The notes: a model not told the origin generated them from the letters alone. DNA of 64,000 bases from Thermoanaerobacter sp. (GCA_014896455.1 JADBKJ010000027.1:1-64000); one strand, 5' to 3'. Numbered from the stretch's first letter, positions 50,496 through 60,215 are shown. Numbers and translations are program-made.

Positions 50496-51846
50496 TCTTT
50501 CTTAAAAAATCCATAATTTCTTTTATATCTCTTACCTTAATAATTTTTATATTCTCAAACTTTTTTATTTCTTTTGTTTTCATCTCAGGAATAAAAACTT
50601 GAGAAAATCCCATCTTTTGTGCTTCACCTATTCGTTTATCTATATTGCTGACTCCTCTCACTTCTCCCGTCAATCCCACCTCTCCTATAAAACAAACATC
50701 TTCAGGAATAGGTATATTAAAATATCCAGAAAGAGATGAAGCAATTATTCCAAGGTCAGCAGCTGGCTCTTGAATTTTCATTCCTCCAGCCACATTTACA
50801 TATGCATCAAATTGTGAAAGATTTATGCCCAGTCTTTTTTCTATAACTGCCAAAAGCAATATAAAACGATTGTAGTCAAATCCAGTGACCATTCTTCGCG
50901 GCACTCCAAAAGTAGTCTTACATATCAAAGACTGCACTTCCATTAAAATTGGCCTCGTCCCTTGAATAGAACATACCACAGCAGTCCCTGAAACATCTTT
51001 CGTCTTATTTGAAAGAATAAATTCAGAAGGATTGCTTATCTCACAAAGCCCATCCTCCTCCATATCAAAAACTCCTATTTCGTGAGTTGCGCCAAAACGG
51101 TTTTTCACAGCCCGCAATATCCTAAAAGACTGGGTCCTATCCCCTTCAAAATACAGTACCGTGTCCACCATATGTTCCAAAACTTTAGGACCTGCTATTG
51201 CCCCTTCTTTTGTAACATGTCCTATCAAAAAAATACTTATGTCTTTTTGCTTTGCAATCTCCATCAGCTTTTGAGTCACTTGCCTTACCTGAGACACACT
51301 TCCTGGTATTGTCTCACTTTTCTCAGTGTACATCGTCTGTATAGAATCAATAATAACAAAATCCGACTTATTCTCATCAATTTTTCTCTCTATCTCTTCT
51401 ATATTTGTTTCGCACAAAAGATATATTTGTTGCTTTTCTTTCAAAATTCTATCTGCCCTCAGTTTAATCTGTTGAATTGATTCCTCTCCTGACACATAAA
51501 GTACCTTTCTGTTATCAGAAATATTACCTGCTACTTGTAATAGCAAAGTAGACTTCCCAATTCCCGGGTCACCACCTATTAAAACAAGAGAACCCTTTAC
51601 AATTCCGCCACCTAAAACCCTGTCAAACTCTTCAATCCCTGTCTTTATTCTTTCTTCTTCTGAAAAAGTTACATCTTTGAGAAGAAATATTTGCGATCTA
51701 TCTTTATTTTTCCTAAAATTTTTTGAATCCTTTATCGTTTCTTCCTCAAAAGAATTCCAGCTGTCACAATTAGGACATTTCCCCATCCATTTACTGCTTT
51801 CAAAGCCACACTCTCTACACACAAATTTTGTAGTTGATTTGGCCAT
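50485..51846 (-). CDS. radA: DNA repair protein RadA
   Basis: 453-residue RecA-like branch-migration protein. N-terminal C4 zinc finger (C10, C13, C24, C27), Walker A GGDPGIGKST, the RadA-specific KNRFG motif, and a C-terminal Lon-protease-like domain (GLTGEVRGVSNIDKRI). It normally follows clpC directly; here mntR and mntH intervene. Confidence 0.96.
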   Translation of the reverse strand: MAKSTTKFVCRECGFESSKWMGKCPNCDSWNSFEEETIKDSKNFRKNKDRSQIFLLKDVTFSEEERIKTGIEEFDRVLGGGIVKGSLVLIGGDPGIGKSTLLLQVAGNISDNRKVLYVSGEESIQQIKLRADRILKEKQQIYLLCETNIEEIERKIDENKSDFVIIDSIQTMYTEKSETIPGSVSQVRQVTQKLMEIAKQKDISIFLIGHVTKEGAIAGPKVLEHMVDTVLYFEGDRTQSFRILRAVKNRFGATHEIGVFDMEEDGLCEISNPSEFILSNKTKDVSGTAVVCSIQGTRPILMEVQSLICKTTFGVPRRMVTGFDYNRFILLLAVIEKRLGINLSQFDAYVNVAGGMKIQEPAADLGIIASSLSGYFNIPIPEDVCFIGEVGLTGEVRGVSNIDKRIGEAQKMGFSQVFIPEMKTKEIKKFENIKIIKVRDIKEIMDFLRKIKQ

Positions 51847-51892
51847 ACCTCCACCATCTTTCGCAAAATTCTCTTTTAATTATATCACACTT

Positions 51893-53155
51893 TTAAACCT
51901 CTTCCATAAAAGTGAAATACAGAAGCAGCCCATTTAAAAAGATTATTACAGAAGCTACAATTATGCCAATGACTTTTTCAATGGGTGTGTTTACAAATTC
52001 TCCCATAAATTTTTTTTGAGAAGTAATTAAAAGCATTGGTATTATAGCCATAGGAAGTTCAAAACTTAAAATTACTTGGCTTATGATAAGGGTTTTCAAA
52101 GGGTCAATACCTAATAAAATAATTATTAGTGCTGGCATCATGGTTATAAGTCTTCTTACATTTAGTGGAATATTTAATCCTACGAAACCTTTCATTATAG
52201 TCTGTCCTGCCATTGTACCTACTGCAGATGATGACAAACCAGAAGCCAAAAGTGCAATGCCAAAAGCCCAACTGGACAAAGACCCTAACAATGGTTTTAA
52301 AGACATGTGAGCCTCTTCAATAGACTCAACCACTATGCCATTTTTATAAAAAACAGCTGCTGACACTATTAACATAGCCGCATTTATTATAAATGCTATA
52401 TTCATTGCTACTAAAATATCTATCTTTTCCATCCTCAAATGTTCCTTCTTTTCTTCTAATGTACTTCCTGTATTTCTATATTGAACTAACTGGGAATGCA
52501 AATAAATCACATGAGGCATTACTGTCGCCCCTAATATTCCCACAGCAATTAGCATAGCTTCTCCACTTGGTATAGAGGGAATTATAGTATGATACATAAC
52601 TTTTCCCCAATCTGGTTTTGCCAAAAAAAGCTCAAAAGCATAAGAAAGGCTAATAATAGCAACTAAAGCAAAAATCACTATTTCAACTATCTTTTGACCA
52701 TATTTTTCTAAGTAAACAATGATAAATGTGATCACTCCTGTCAAAAGGCCTGCATACATAAGAGGAATGTGAAAAAGCAAATACAATCCTAAAGTACCAC
52801 CTAAAAACTCCGCCAAATCTGTAGCCATAGCTGCTAATTCTGCTGCTATCCACAAAAACCAATTAACTTCCCTTTTAAAAATCAAATTACACATTTCCGG
52901 TAAATTGCGTCCCGTTGCAATTCCTAATTTTGCAGACATATTTTGCAAAAATATGGCCATAATATTGCTACAAAGTACCACCCATATTAAATGGTAGTTA
53001 AATATAGAACCCCCACTTATATTCGTGGCAAAATTTCCAGGATCAACATAGGCAACACTTACCACAAAAGCTGGTCCAAAATATTTTAAAACTTTTTTAA
53101 AGGTCTCACGAAAAGAAAAAAATTTTTTAGTTGCTATGATGGACCCACGATTTTC
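51893..53155 (-). CDS. mntH: NRAMP family Mn2+/Fe2+ transporter MntH
   Basis: Proton-coupled divalent metal importer with about eleven membrane helices. The metal-binding motifs are DPGN in the first helix (VAYVDPGNFATNISGG) and MPH in the sixth (GATVMPHVIYLHS). Start uncertain: I prefer the TTG of MENRGSIIATKK, just after GGGGGGAT; the longer frame to 53182 starts inside the palindromic operator. Operator and the adjacent mntR suggest manganese-responsive repression. Confidence 0.92.
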   Translation of the reverse strand, partial: ENRGSIIATKKFFSFRETFKKVLKYFGPAFVVSVAYVDPGNFATNISGGSIFNYHLIWVVLCSNIMAIFLQNMSAKLGIATGRNLPEMCNLIFKREVNWFLWIAAELAAMATDLAEFLGGTLGLYLLFHIPLMYAGLLTGVITFIIVYLEKYGQKIVEIVIFALVAIISLSYAFELFLAKPDWGKVMYHTIIPSIPSGEAMLIAVGILGATVMPHVIYLHSQLVQYRNTGSTLEEKKEHLRMEKIDILVAMNIAFIINAAMLIVSAAVFYKNGIVVESIEEAHMSLKPLLGSLSSWAFGIALLASGLSSSAVGTMAGQTIMKGFVGLNIPLNVRRLITMMPALIIILLGIDPLKTLIISQVILSFELPMAIIPMLLITSQKKFMGEFVNTPIEKVIGIIVASVIIFLNGLLLYFTFMEEV

Positions 53156-53171
53156 CAAATAAATCCCCCCC

Positions 53172-53191
53172 AATTTAGACAAAGCTAAATT
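53172..53191. promoter_or_regulatory. putative MntR operator of mntH
   Basis: AATTTAG-acaaag-CTAAATT (plus strand), a perfect 7-bp inverted repeat about 17 bp before the chosen mntH start. Spacing and A/T-rich arms fit DtxR/MntR-type operators; binding by the neighbouring regulator is inferred. Confidence 0.6.
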
Positions 53192-53243
53192 TATTTGCCT
53201 TATTTAAAATATGTGTTTCTTTTTTGTCCTGTTACATAAAAAA

Positions 53244-53266
53244 ATAACCCGCATTTACGGGTTATT
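53244..53266 (-). repeat. copy 1 of a 23-bp direct repeat (terminator hairpin)
   Basis: ATAACCCGCATTTACGGGTT plus ATT, identical to 53586-53608. On the minus strand it is followed by TTTTTTATG, so this copy is a functional-looking terminator of minus-strand transcripts and probably the original end of the mntR transcript. Confidence 0.8.
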
Positions 53267-53585
53267 CTCGCAGTTTGTTGACAAAGTTAAAAAATATTCA
53301 AAGGAGATATTTTGCATCGTCGCTCCGATGTTCCAAAGCGACAAAACTAAAGCTCGACCTTCGGGCTCCGGCAGGGTACCGGGCACAATCGGCCTCCTTG
53401 CCTCAGGTGCCCGCCTTCGCCATCCATGGCTTCGGCCCTGCCTCCACCCTCAGTCTCGCTAAGTTTTGTTACCGCTTTGTAACAAGTCGCACCGATTGCA
53501 AAATATCTCCTTTGCGAAAGTTTGTCTACAGTCTGAGAGAGTATACGAAATACTCTCTTTTTCTCTTTCTATCTTTGCATATATT
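53267..53585. other. 319-bp structured GC-rich insert, possible ncRNA or miniature mobile element
   Basis: No credible ORF. Outer arms AAAGGAGATATTTTGCA (53300-53316) and its exact complement (53497-53513); inner 15-bp arms CAAAGCGACAAAACT (53334-53348) and complement with a 3-nt bulge (53462-53479); a core at about 53350-53455 far richer in G+C than its surroundings, with GGCAGGG/CCCTGCC and GGGCAC/GTGCCC pairs. Motifs recur at 44191-44331. The insert is framed by the 23-bp direct repeat. Confidence 0.7.
53536..53566 (+). terminator. plus-strand terminator inside the insert
   Basis: AGAGAGTAT-acgaa-ATACTCTCT followed by TTTTCTC, about 20 bp after the outer stem. It would end a plus-strand RNA containing the whole stem structure. 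Confidence 0.65.
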
Positions 53586-53608
53586 ATAACCCGCATTTAC
53601 GGGTTATT
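53586..53608 (+). repeat. copy 2 of the 23-bp direct repeat
   Basis: Identical to 53244-53266. It overlaps the mntR stop codon (CCG TAA in the minus strand). Here the minus strand after the hairpin is ATAATATATG, without a T tract, so this half has lost terminator function for mntR. Confidence 0.85.
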
Positions 53609-54061
53609 TTTTTGATACTTTCTTTTTATTTCCGGATTTTCCTCCAAAAACCTATTAAATTTTCTCATTTTTTCTAGCGTTTCAATAGAAATATTGTGTT
53701 CAATTAATTCTGTTTGCTCTAACAATCCTTCCTTAACCCCTAAATTTTTTAAAAATTCCTCCACAGTAGAATGCCTATCCAATAAAAACTTACCCATTTC
53801 TTTTCCCTTTTCCGTTAAACCTATCACTCCATATTTTTCATACTCCACAAATCCTAATTCCTTTAACCTCTGAAGCATTTTAGTAGTTGAAGGGGCCTTT
53901 ACATTTAAAAGTTCAGAAAGAAGATTTACACGTATATATGGTTTTTTTAGACTTTCTCTATAAATCATTTCTATATAGTCTTCCATAGCTGATGTCAGAT
54001 GTTTCCTCTCATGGGAATGAATTTGGTAACCTCTTACAGTATAAAACCTATCTTTTCCCAT
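53597..54061 (-). CDS. mntR: DtxR/MntR-family metal-dependent regulator
   Basis: 154 residues: an N-terminal winged helix (EDYIEMIYRESLKKPYIRVN, VKAPSTTKMLQRLKELGFVE) and a dimerisation domain with metal-ligand-like residues (LLDRHSTVEEFLKNLGV, IEHNISIETLEKM). No SH3-like C-terminal domain, as in MntR rather than DtxR. Neighbour of mntH; likely its manganese-sensing repressor. Lies just after clpC, on its own transcript or by read-through. Confidence 0.87.
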   Translation of the reverse strand: MGKDRFYTVRGYQIHSHERKHLTSAMEDYIEMIYRESLKKPYIRVNLLSELLNVKAPSTTKMLQRLKELGFVEYEKYGVIGLTEKGKEMGKFLLDRHSTVEEFLKNLGVKEGLLEQTELIEHNISIETLEKMRKFNRFLEENPEIKRKYQKNNP

Positions 54062-54111
54062 ATGCTCACACCTTTTTTAATGCTTCAATAGCATATATAT
54101 TATCTTTAAAT

Positions 54112-54143
54112 AAAAAAAAGACTTAGCACGAGGCTAAGCCTTT
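54112..54143 (-). terminator. terminator of the ctsR-clpC operon
   Basis: Minus strand AAAGGCTTAGC-ctcgt-GCTAAGTCTTTTTTTT; the clpC stop codon is in the 5' arm. A strong intrinsic terminator. Confidence 0.88.
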
Positions 54144-56584
54144 TGCACAGCATCTTTTTTTACAAAGTCTATTTTACCATCTTTAGCAGTTACAATAAGT
54201 TCATCTCCTGGTTTGACTTCCCCTTGCAACATCAATTCTGATAATTGATTCTCTACAATTCTTTGTATAACTCTTCTTAAAGGCCTTGCACCGTAATTGG
54301 GGTCATATCCTTGTTTGATAATTTCCTCTTTGGCTTCAGTAGCAAACTCCAATTTAATGTTGTTTTCTTTTAGTCTATTATTCAATTCTTTAATCATTAT
54401 ATCAGCAATCTTTTCAATATCTTCTTTTGAGAGTTGATGAAATACAATTATCTCATCCACCCTATTTAAGAATTCAGGTCTAAAGGTCTTTCTCAACTCT
54501 GTCATCAATGTTTCTTTTATTTTGTCATAAGAGGCTTTGTCTTCTTTTTCTTGAGGCATAAATCCTAAGGTAGATTGCTTTTTCAAAAGTTCTGCCCCCA
54601 CATTTGATGTCATGATTATAACTGTATTTTTAAAGTCCACAGTTCTACCTTTTGAATCTGTGAGTCGTCCATCTTCTAATATTTGAAGGAGAACGTTAAA
54701 CACGTCAGGATGCGCTTTTTCAATTTCATCCAGCAAGATTACTGAATAAGGCTTTCTTCTTACTTTTTCTGTTAATTGTCCTCCTTCTTCAAAACCTACA
54801 TATCCTGGAGGTGAACCGATAAGTTTAGATACAGTGTGTCTTTCCATATATTCTGACATATCAAGCCTAATCATAGCATTTTCGTCACCAAAAAGAGCTT
54901 CTGCCAAAGCCTTTGTAAGTTCTGTTTTACCAACACCAGTAGGACCCAAGAAGATAAAGGAACCTATTGGCCTTTTTGGATCTTTTAAGCCTACTCTTGC
55001 CCTTCTTATAGCTCTTGCCACTGCTTCTACTGCTTCATCTTGTCCTATAACTCTTTCATGCAATACCTCCTCCAAGTGGAGCAATCTCTCTGATTCCTCT
55101 TCAGCTAACTTTTTAACAGGTATTCCTGTCCACAGAGATACGACTTGTGCGATTTCTTCAGGTCCTACACTTTTTTCATTAGAAAAAGAATTTTGTTGCC
55201 ATTTAGCTTTTAATTTTTCTAATTCTTCTCTCAATTTTTGTTCTTCATCTCTTATTTTTGCAGCTTTTTCGTATTCTTGAGTTCTTATTGCTTCTTCCTT
55301 TTCTTTTATAAGGTCATTGATTTTATCTTCCAGTTCTTTTATCTCTGGAGGAGCTGTCACTGTCTTTAACCTTACGCGAGAAGCTGCTTCATCAATTAAA
55401 TCGATAGCTTTATCAGGTAAAAATCTATCTGCAATATATCTGTGAGAAAGTTTAGCTGCTGCTTCTAAAGCTTCGTCAGTAATTTTAACCCTATGATGGG
55501 CTTCATACTTATCTCTCAAGCCCTTTAATATCTCAATAGTCTCCTCTACAGTTGGTTCATCTACAATTATTGGTTGGAATCGTCTTTCTAATGCAGAGTC
55601 TCTTTCTACATATTTTCTGTACTCATCCAAAGTGGTAGCTCCAACTACTTGAATTTCACCTCTTGCAAGTACCGGTTTTAGAATATTTGATGCATCTATT
55701 GCACCTTCTGCTGCACCTGCTCCTATCAAAGTATGCATCTCATCTATAAATAGTATCACATTTCCTGCTTTTATAACCTCATTTAATACTGTTTTTAACC
55801 TATCTTCAAATTCGCCTCTATACTTTGTACCTGCTACCATAGAAGCCATGTCTAAAGTTACAACTCTTTTATCTTTCAAAATTTCAGGAATTTCTCCTTC
55901 TACAATCTTTTGCGCAAGACCTTCTACAATAGCAGTTTTACCGACACCCGGTTCACCTATTAGGACAGGGTTATTCTTTGTCCTTCTGCTTAAGATTTGT
56001 ATAACTCTTTCAATCTCTTTTTCTCTTCCTATTACAGGGTCAAGTTTGCCGTCTCTTGCAAGCTCAGTTAAATCTCTTCCAAATTGATTTAAAGTAGGTG
56101 TATTGGTATTTTTAACTTTTGCAGCCTTTGCAGGTCCTCCTGCAGGCTCTTCATTAAGCATTTTTACAATCTCCTCTCTCACCCTATTGAAATCTATACC
56201 TTGTTCCATTAAAATTCTTACAGCAACTCCCTCGCCTTCTCTTAAAAGTCCTAACAAAATATGCTCTGTCCCTACATAGCTGGTATTAAATCTCCTTGCT
56301 TCACTAAGACTTAGCTCTAGTACTCTTTTTGCCCGAGGGGTATAACCTACAACGTCCCCTGGAATATTTCCCATTCCAATCAAAGACAATACCTTCTCTC
56401 TTATAGTTTCATAAGTTACTCCCAGTTTTTTTAAAACTCTTGCTGCAATTCCTTCATCTTCTTTTAACAATCCTAATAAAATGTGTTCTGTCCCTACATA
56501 GTTATGATAAAAAGACCTTGCTTCCTCTTGGGCCAAATAAAGAGCTTTTTGAGCTCTTTCTGTAAATCTTCCAAACATCGCCAT
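54134..56584 (-). CDS. clpC: ATP-dependent Clp protease ATPase subunit ClpC
   Basis: 816-residue HSP100 unfoldase. Two N-terminal repeats ([20 protein letters not shown] and a second near residue 80), AAA-1 Walker A GEPGVGKT, a UVR-like middle segment ([20 protein letters not shown]), AAA-2 Walker A GPTGVGKT. It works with ClpP, encoded elsewhere, and with McsB as adaptor. Start at MAMFGRF, after AGGAGG; a GTG three codons earlier is in that site. Confidence 0.96.
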   Translation of the reverse strand: MAMFGRFTERAQKALYLAQEEARSFYHNYVGTEHILLGLLKEDEGIAARVLKKLGVTYETIREKVLSLIGMGNIPGDVVGYTPRAKRVLELSLSEARRFNTSYVGTEHILLGLLREGEGVAVRILMEQGIDFNRVREEIVKMLNEEPAGGPAKAAKVKNTNTPTLNQFGRDLTELARDGKLDPVIGREKEIERVIQILSRRTKNNPVLIGEPGVGKTAIVEGLAQKIVEGEIPEILKDKRVVTLDMASMVAGTKYRGEFEDRLKTVLNEVIKAGNVILFIDEMHTLIGAGAAEGAIDASNILKPVLARGEIQVVGATTLDEYRKYVERDSALERRFQPIIVDEPTVEETIEILKGLRDKYEAHHRVKITDEALEAAAKLSHRYIADRFLPDKAIDLIDEAASRVRLKTVTAPPEIKELEDKINDLIKEKEEAIRTQEYEKAAKIRDEEQKLREELEKLKAKWQQNSFSNEKSVGPEEIAQVVSLWTGIPVKKLAEEESERLLHLEEVLHERVIGQDEAVEAVARAIRRARVGLKDPKRPIGSFIFLGPTGVGKTELTKALAEALFGDENAMIRLDMSEYMERHTVSKLIGSPPGYVGFEEGGQLTEKVRRKPYSVILLDEIEKAHPDVFNVLLQILEDGRLTDSKGRTVDFKNTVIIMTSNVGAELLKKQSTLGFMPQEKEDKASYDKIKETLMTELRKTFRPEFLNRVDEIIVFHQLSKEDIEKIADIMIKELNNRLKENNIKLEFATEAKEEIIKQGYDPNYGARPLRRVIQRIVENQLSELMLQGEVKPGDELIVTAKDGKIDFVKKDAVQKA

Positions 56585-56596
56585 AATAAACACCTC

Positions 56597-57625
56597 CTAT
56601 AAATTATCTTTTTTGTTTATTTGACTTACTACATATTCTGCCCTTTTAACATCTCTCTCATAGGGGTCTAATTGAATACCATAAATTTTTTGTAAATTAG
56701 CTGGTTGTATATGTGTAGTGAGAACATCAATTTTATTTACATCCACATCTAATATTCCTAAAACTGCTCCTAATCTCACGTCAGACATTAAAGTCATGTA
56801 TTCCTTTGTAGACATCACTTTTGCATGAGATAAAATTCCAAAAGCCCTTCCTGCTCTATCTTCTATTTGAATTCTCTGTCTTTTGTATAGATCCTCTCTA
56901 GCTTTTCTTTCGCTAGAGATAATTTGTCTTGCTACTCCTTGAATATTTTCAATTATTTCTCTTTCACTTTGGCCAAGAGTGACCTGATTGGAAATTTGAT
57001 AAATGTCTCCTAAAGCTTGTGTACCTTCACCGTATATTCCTCTCACCGCCATACCTATTTTAGAAACAGAATTTAAAATATTGCTTATTTGCCCAGTTAT
57101 AGTAAGAGCGGGAAGATGAACCATGACTGAGGCTCGTATCCCTGTTCCTACGTTAGTAGGACAAGAAGTCAAATAACCTATCTTTTCATCATAGGCATAG
57201 TCGATAGTTTCTTCAATCAAATCGTCAATTTTATCGGCAGTATCCCAGCTTTCTTTAAGCCTTAATCCTTCTAATATGCATTGTATTCTAAGATGGTCTT
57301 CTTCATTGACCATTATACTCACTGTATTGTCATCTTTTATAAGAACATAACCACTCTTTGTATTCTGTGAAAGGTCAGGGCTTATAAGGTGCTTTTCTAC
57401 AAGCGATTGCCTGTCAATAGGAGTCAATTTCTTCATATCATATTCTATAAATTGGGTTGATAAAATAGTATTACTACCTAATATAGCCTTTCTAACCAAA
57501 CCTATAACCTTCCGTCCATGCTCTTCTGTCATAATAGTAGGGAAAGGAATATCTTTTATATTTCGAGCAAGTCTAATTCTACTGGACAATACCACATCTT
57601 TATCGTACTGTAGCATTTTGGCCAC
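56597..57625 (-). CDS. mcsB: protein arginine kinase McsB
   Basis: 342-residue guanidino-kinase-like enzyme that phosphorylates arginines, tagging proteins for ClpCP. VVLSSRIRLARNIKDIPFP, the catalytic loop region YLTSCPTNVGTGIRASVMVH with the active Cys, and the pArg-binding C-terminal part are intact. The GTG at 57625 and the ATG three codons later (57616) are both possible starts. Confidence 0.95.
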   Translation of the reverse strand: MAKMLQYDKDVVLSSRIRLARNIKDIPFPTIMTEEHGRKVIGLVRKAILGSNTILSTQFIEYDMKKLTPIDRQSLVEKHLISPDLSQNTKSGYVLIKDDNTVSIMVNEEDHLRIQCILEGLRLKESWDTADKIDDLIEETIDYAYDEKIGYLTSCPTNVGTGIRASVMVHLPALTITGQISNILNSVSKIGMAVRGIYGEGTQALGDIYQISNQVTLGQSEREIIENIQGVARQIISSERKAREDLYKRQRIQIEDRAGRAFGILSHAKVMSTKEYMTLMSDVRLGAVLGILDVDVNKIDVLTTHIQPANLQKIYGIQLDPYERDVKRAEYVVSQINKKDNL

Positions 57626-58141
57626 CTACTTTCCTAATTCTTTCTCCAATTCTCTGATTTTATCTCTTAATTCTGCTGCTTTTTCATAAGCTTCTTCTTT
57701 AATAGCTTTTTCCAATTGTAACTTTAGCTCCTCAATTTCTCTTTTTACTCTCATTTTACCGCCAGCTTTTTTAGGAATTTTCCCTCTGTGCTCTGTACTG
57801 CCGTGTATTCTTCTCATCAGAGGATTTAATTCTTCAGAAAAAGCATCATAACAGAAACTACAACCTAATCTTCCAATTTTTTTGAAATCTTCGTAAGCCA
57901 TACCACAGTGACTGCACTTTAAAGGCTTTTTTGTAAAGTCATCTATTCCGGGCAAAAAGTCCATTAAACCTGACAATAAATTTTGAACTGAAAAAGGCGT
58001 AAAAGTTGAAAAAACTTCTGTATTTAAAATTCCCTCTTCTGCTGCGCACTGGTCACACAAATGCATTTCAGTTTTTACTCCGTTTATTATTTTAGTGTAA
58101 TGGACTGTAGCAGGCCTTATTTTGCATCTATCACACATCAT
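57626..58141 (-). CDS. mcsA: McsB activator McsA
   Basis: 171 residues with zinc-finger pairs (MMCDRCKIRP, HLCDQCAAEE, LKCSHCGMAYE, LGCSFCYDAF) and a C-terminal UVR motif (LEKAIKEEAYEKAAELRDKI). Activates McsB and modulates CtsR in Bacillus. Second gene of the operon; the ATG pair follows AGGAGGT. Confidence 0.95.
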   Translation of the reverse strand: MMCDRCKIRPATVHYTKIINGVKTEMHLCDQCAAEEGILNTEVFSTFTPFSVQNLLSGLMDFLPGIDDFTKKPLKCSHCGMAYEDFKKIGRLGCSFCYDAFSEELNPLMRRIHGSTEHRGKIPKKAGGKMRVKREIEELKLQLEKAIKEEAYEKAAELRDKIRELEKELGK

Positions 58142-58155
58142 AAAAATTACCTCCT

Positions 58156-58620
58156 TTACTTGTTGCGAGCAATTTCCATAAGCATTGCCTTAAGTAGTAA
58201 TGCTCGCAACATATTCTTATCTTCCTGAGAAAAAGGAAGAATTTTATCATTAACCACAGCTTTCATCAAAGCTGCTTCCCTTGTAGTTATAATATTGTGG
58301 TCTAAAAGAGCATCAATGTAGTATCTAGCTTTACTCTCAGAAATATTATCCCCTACGTTTTCTATTATTTTATTTATCCAATTGTTTGATATAGAAGTTT
58401 TATAAATTTTTATATAACCTCCGCCGCCTCTTTTACTTTCTATGATGTATCCCCTGTCAATAGTAAAACGCGTCTCTAACACATAGTTTATTTGAGATGG
58501 CGCACAATTAAAAACATTTGCTAATTCATTTCTTTGAATTTCTACATAATGCTTACCAGCCTCTTCCATTAGCTCTTTTATAAAATTTTCAATCAAATCA
58601 CTAAGCCTTGCCATTGCCAT
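58156..58620 (-). CDS. ctsR: transcriptional repressor CtsR
   Basis: Heat-labile repressor of clp genes, about 154 aa. The DNA-binding part has LANVFNCAPSQINYVLETRF and the glycine-rich wing ESKRGGGGYIKIYK, whose Gly residues act as thermosensor in Bacillus. Several start codons (GTG, ATG, ATG) lie close together at 58626-58614; the ATG at 58620 or 58614 is likely. Preceded by a CtsR box. Confidence 0.94.
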   Translation of the reverse strand: MAMARLSDLIENFIKELMEEAGKHYVEIQRNELANVFNCAPSQINYVLETRFTIDRGYIIESKRGGGGYIKIYKTSISNNWINKIIENVGDNISESKARYYIDALLDHNIITTREAALMKAVVNDKILPFSQEDKNMLRALLLKAMLMEIARNK

Positions 58621-58641
58621 CACCACGTCTCTTACTTTTAC

Positions 58642-58658
58642 TTTGACTTTCTTTGACC
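58642..58658 (-). promoter_or_regulatory. CtsR operator
   Basis: Minus strand GGTCAAAGAAAGTCAAA, two direct heptads with a 3-nt gap, matching the CtsR box. It sits about 25-40 bp before ctsR, with a TATATT box (58668-58663) as candidate -10, so the repressor would block its own operon. Confidence 0.85.
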
Positions 58659-58786
58659 TTCAAATATATTTTTGCATTTTTTTGTCCTCACGTCAATAGC
58701 TTTTTCACGCTAAAGCAAGTGATTTTTTCTAATATTTTCATCAAATAATAAAAATATCTCTCATATTCTAAAATTTTCACCATTTT

Positions 58787-58978
58787 TCACTCATTTTCAT
58801 AGTTTTCTTCCTCTTCATCTGCCAACTCTTGACGGTCTTCTTGATTTATAAGAGATGAAAAATTGCTTTTTCCCTTTAAATTCTTTCTATCTGTATTTTG
58901 GTAAGTCTCTTCTTCAAAAAAATTTCCTCTTACAGATTTATATAGCTTCCCTTTGAAAAATTTTTGACTTTTATTCAT
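58787..58978 (-). CDS. small hypothetical protein (63 aa)
   Basis: MNKSQKFFKGKLYKSVRGNF, then a polar middle and an acidic end (ELADEEEENYENE). ATG 3 nt after GGTGGAGG, 25 nt past the malic-enzyme stop, so probably cotranscribed with it. No membrane segment or motif I recognise; a strong ribosome-binding site is the main reason to believe it. Confidence 0.6.
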   Translation of the reverse strand: MNKSQKFFKGKLYKSVRGNFFEEETYQNTDRKNLKGKSNFSSLINQEDRQELADEEEENYENE

Positions 58979-59003
58979 AATCCTCCACCTCTTGCTCACT
59001 TTA

Positions 59004-60215
59004 TTATTTATTAAAGCTATTTTCAAACTCTTTTAAATCTAAATTGACTCTCGCTACCCCAGTCTCTATTGCTGCTTTCGCAACTGCTATTGCTACATTT
59101 TTAAGAACTCTTTTATCAAAAGGCTTTGGAATTATATATTCCGGAGTAAGCTCATTTTCTAAAATAGTCTGGGCAATAGAATACGCAGCACTAATTTTCA
59201 TCTCTTCATTAATTGTAGTAGCCCTAACTTCTAATGCCCCTCTAAATATACCCGGAAAAGCTAACACATTATTTATTTGGTTTGGAAAATCAGATCTGCC
59301 AGTACCTACTACATAAGCTCCTGCCTCTTTTGCTTCATCAGGATATATTTCAGGCACTGGATTAGCTAATGCGAAAACTATCGGTTTTTTTGCCATTGTT
59401 TTTATCATTTCTTTATTTAATACATTAGGTGCCGATACTCCAATAAACACATCTGCTCCTTTTAAAGCATCTTTTAAAAGCCCTTTTAATCTTCCTTTAT
59501 TTGATATTTTTGCAATCTCTTTTTTAGAGAAGTCTTCATCTTCTCTTCCTTCATATATGATACCACTTCTATCGCAAACTATTACATCTTTTATACCCGC
59601 CTTTATTAAAAATTTGGCAATAGCAATACCTGCTGCTCCAGCTCCATTTACAACGGCAGTAACTTCTTTTAATTCCTTTTCTACAATTTTTAAAGCATTT
59701 ATTAAAGCAGCCAAAGTTACAACTGCCGTTCCATGCTGGTCATCATGAAATACAGGTATATCCAAAATTTCGTCCAACTTTCTTTCTATTTCAAAACAAC
59801 GAGGGGCAGAAATATCTTCAAGATTTATACCTCCAAAAGCAGGTGAAATATTCACCACAGTTTTTATAATTTCTTCAACATCTTGAGTAGCAAGACATAT
59901 AGGTACTGCATCAACGCCTCCAAATTCTTTAAATAAAACTGCTTTTCCTTCCATAACAGGTAGTGCTGCGTAGGGCCCTATGTTTCCTAAACCTAAAACA
60001 GCTGAACCATCTGTCACAACCGCAATCATGTGGCTCTTTGTAGTATATTCATATACTAACTCACTATTTTTATGTATCTCTTTACAAGGCTCTGCAACAC
60101 CTGGGGTATAGGCTAAAGCTAAATCTTTGTCATCTTTCACTTCTACTTTGCTTATAATTTCAAGTTTGCCTTTATTTTCTTTGTGAAGTTTTAAAGTTTC
60201 TTCTCTTATATTCAT
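59004..60215 (-). CDS. malic enzyme (malate dehydrogenase, oxaloacetate-decarboxylating)
   Basis: 403-residue bacterial-type enzyme converting malate to pyruvate and CO2. N-terminal LALAYTPGVAEPC, catalytic-metal region INLEDISAPRCFEIE and VFHDDQHGTAVV, Rossmann motif VNGAGAAGIAIAKFL, and ALANPVPEIYPDEA. Whether it prefers NAD or NADP cannot be decided by eye. Single gene between the EF-G paralogue and the small ORF. Confidence 0.93.
   Translation of the reverse strand: MNIREETLKLHKENKGKLEIISKVEVKDDKDLALAYTPGVAEPCKEIHKNSELVYEYTTKSHMIAVVTDGSAVLGLGNIGPYAALPVMEGKAVLFKEFGGVDAVPICLATQDVEEIIKTVVNISPAFGGINLEDISAPRCFEIERKLDEILDIPVFHDDQHGTAVVTLAALINALKIVEKELKEVTAVVNGAGAAGIAIAKFLIKAGIKDVIVCDRSGIIYEGREDEDFSKKEIAKISNKGRLKGLLKDALKGADVFIGVSAPNVLNKEMIKTMAKKPIVFALANPVPEIYPDEAKEAGAYVVGTGRSDFPNQINNVLAFPGIFRGALEVRATTINEEMKISAAYSIAQTILENELTPEYIIPKPFDKRVLKNVAIAVAKAAIETGVARVNLDLKEFENSFNK

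Noticed and set aside
53267-53585. 6S RNA, SRP RNA, RNase P RNA or a TnpB/IscB guide RNA in the structured insert
   Set aside because: None of the conserved motifs of 6S, SRP or RNase P RNA is visible, and no nuclease gene lies next to it. The identity stays open.
53211-53589. Short plus-strand frames (83 and 104 codons) in the structured insert
   Set aside because: They run through GC-rich stem arms, have no ribosome-binding site and no recognisable protein features.
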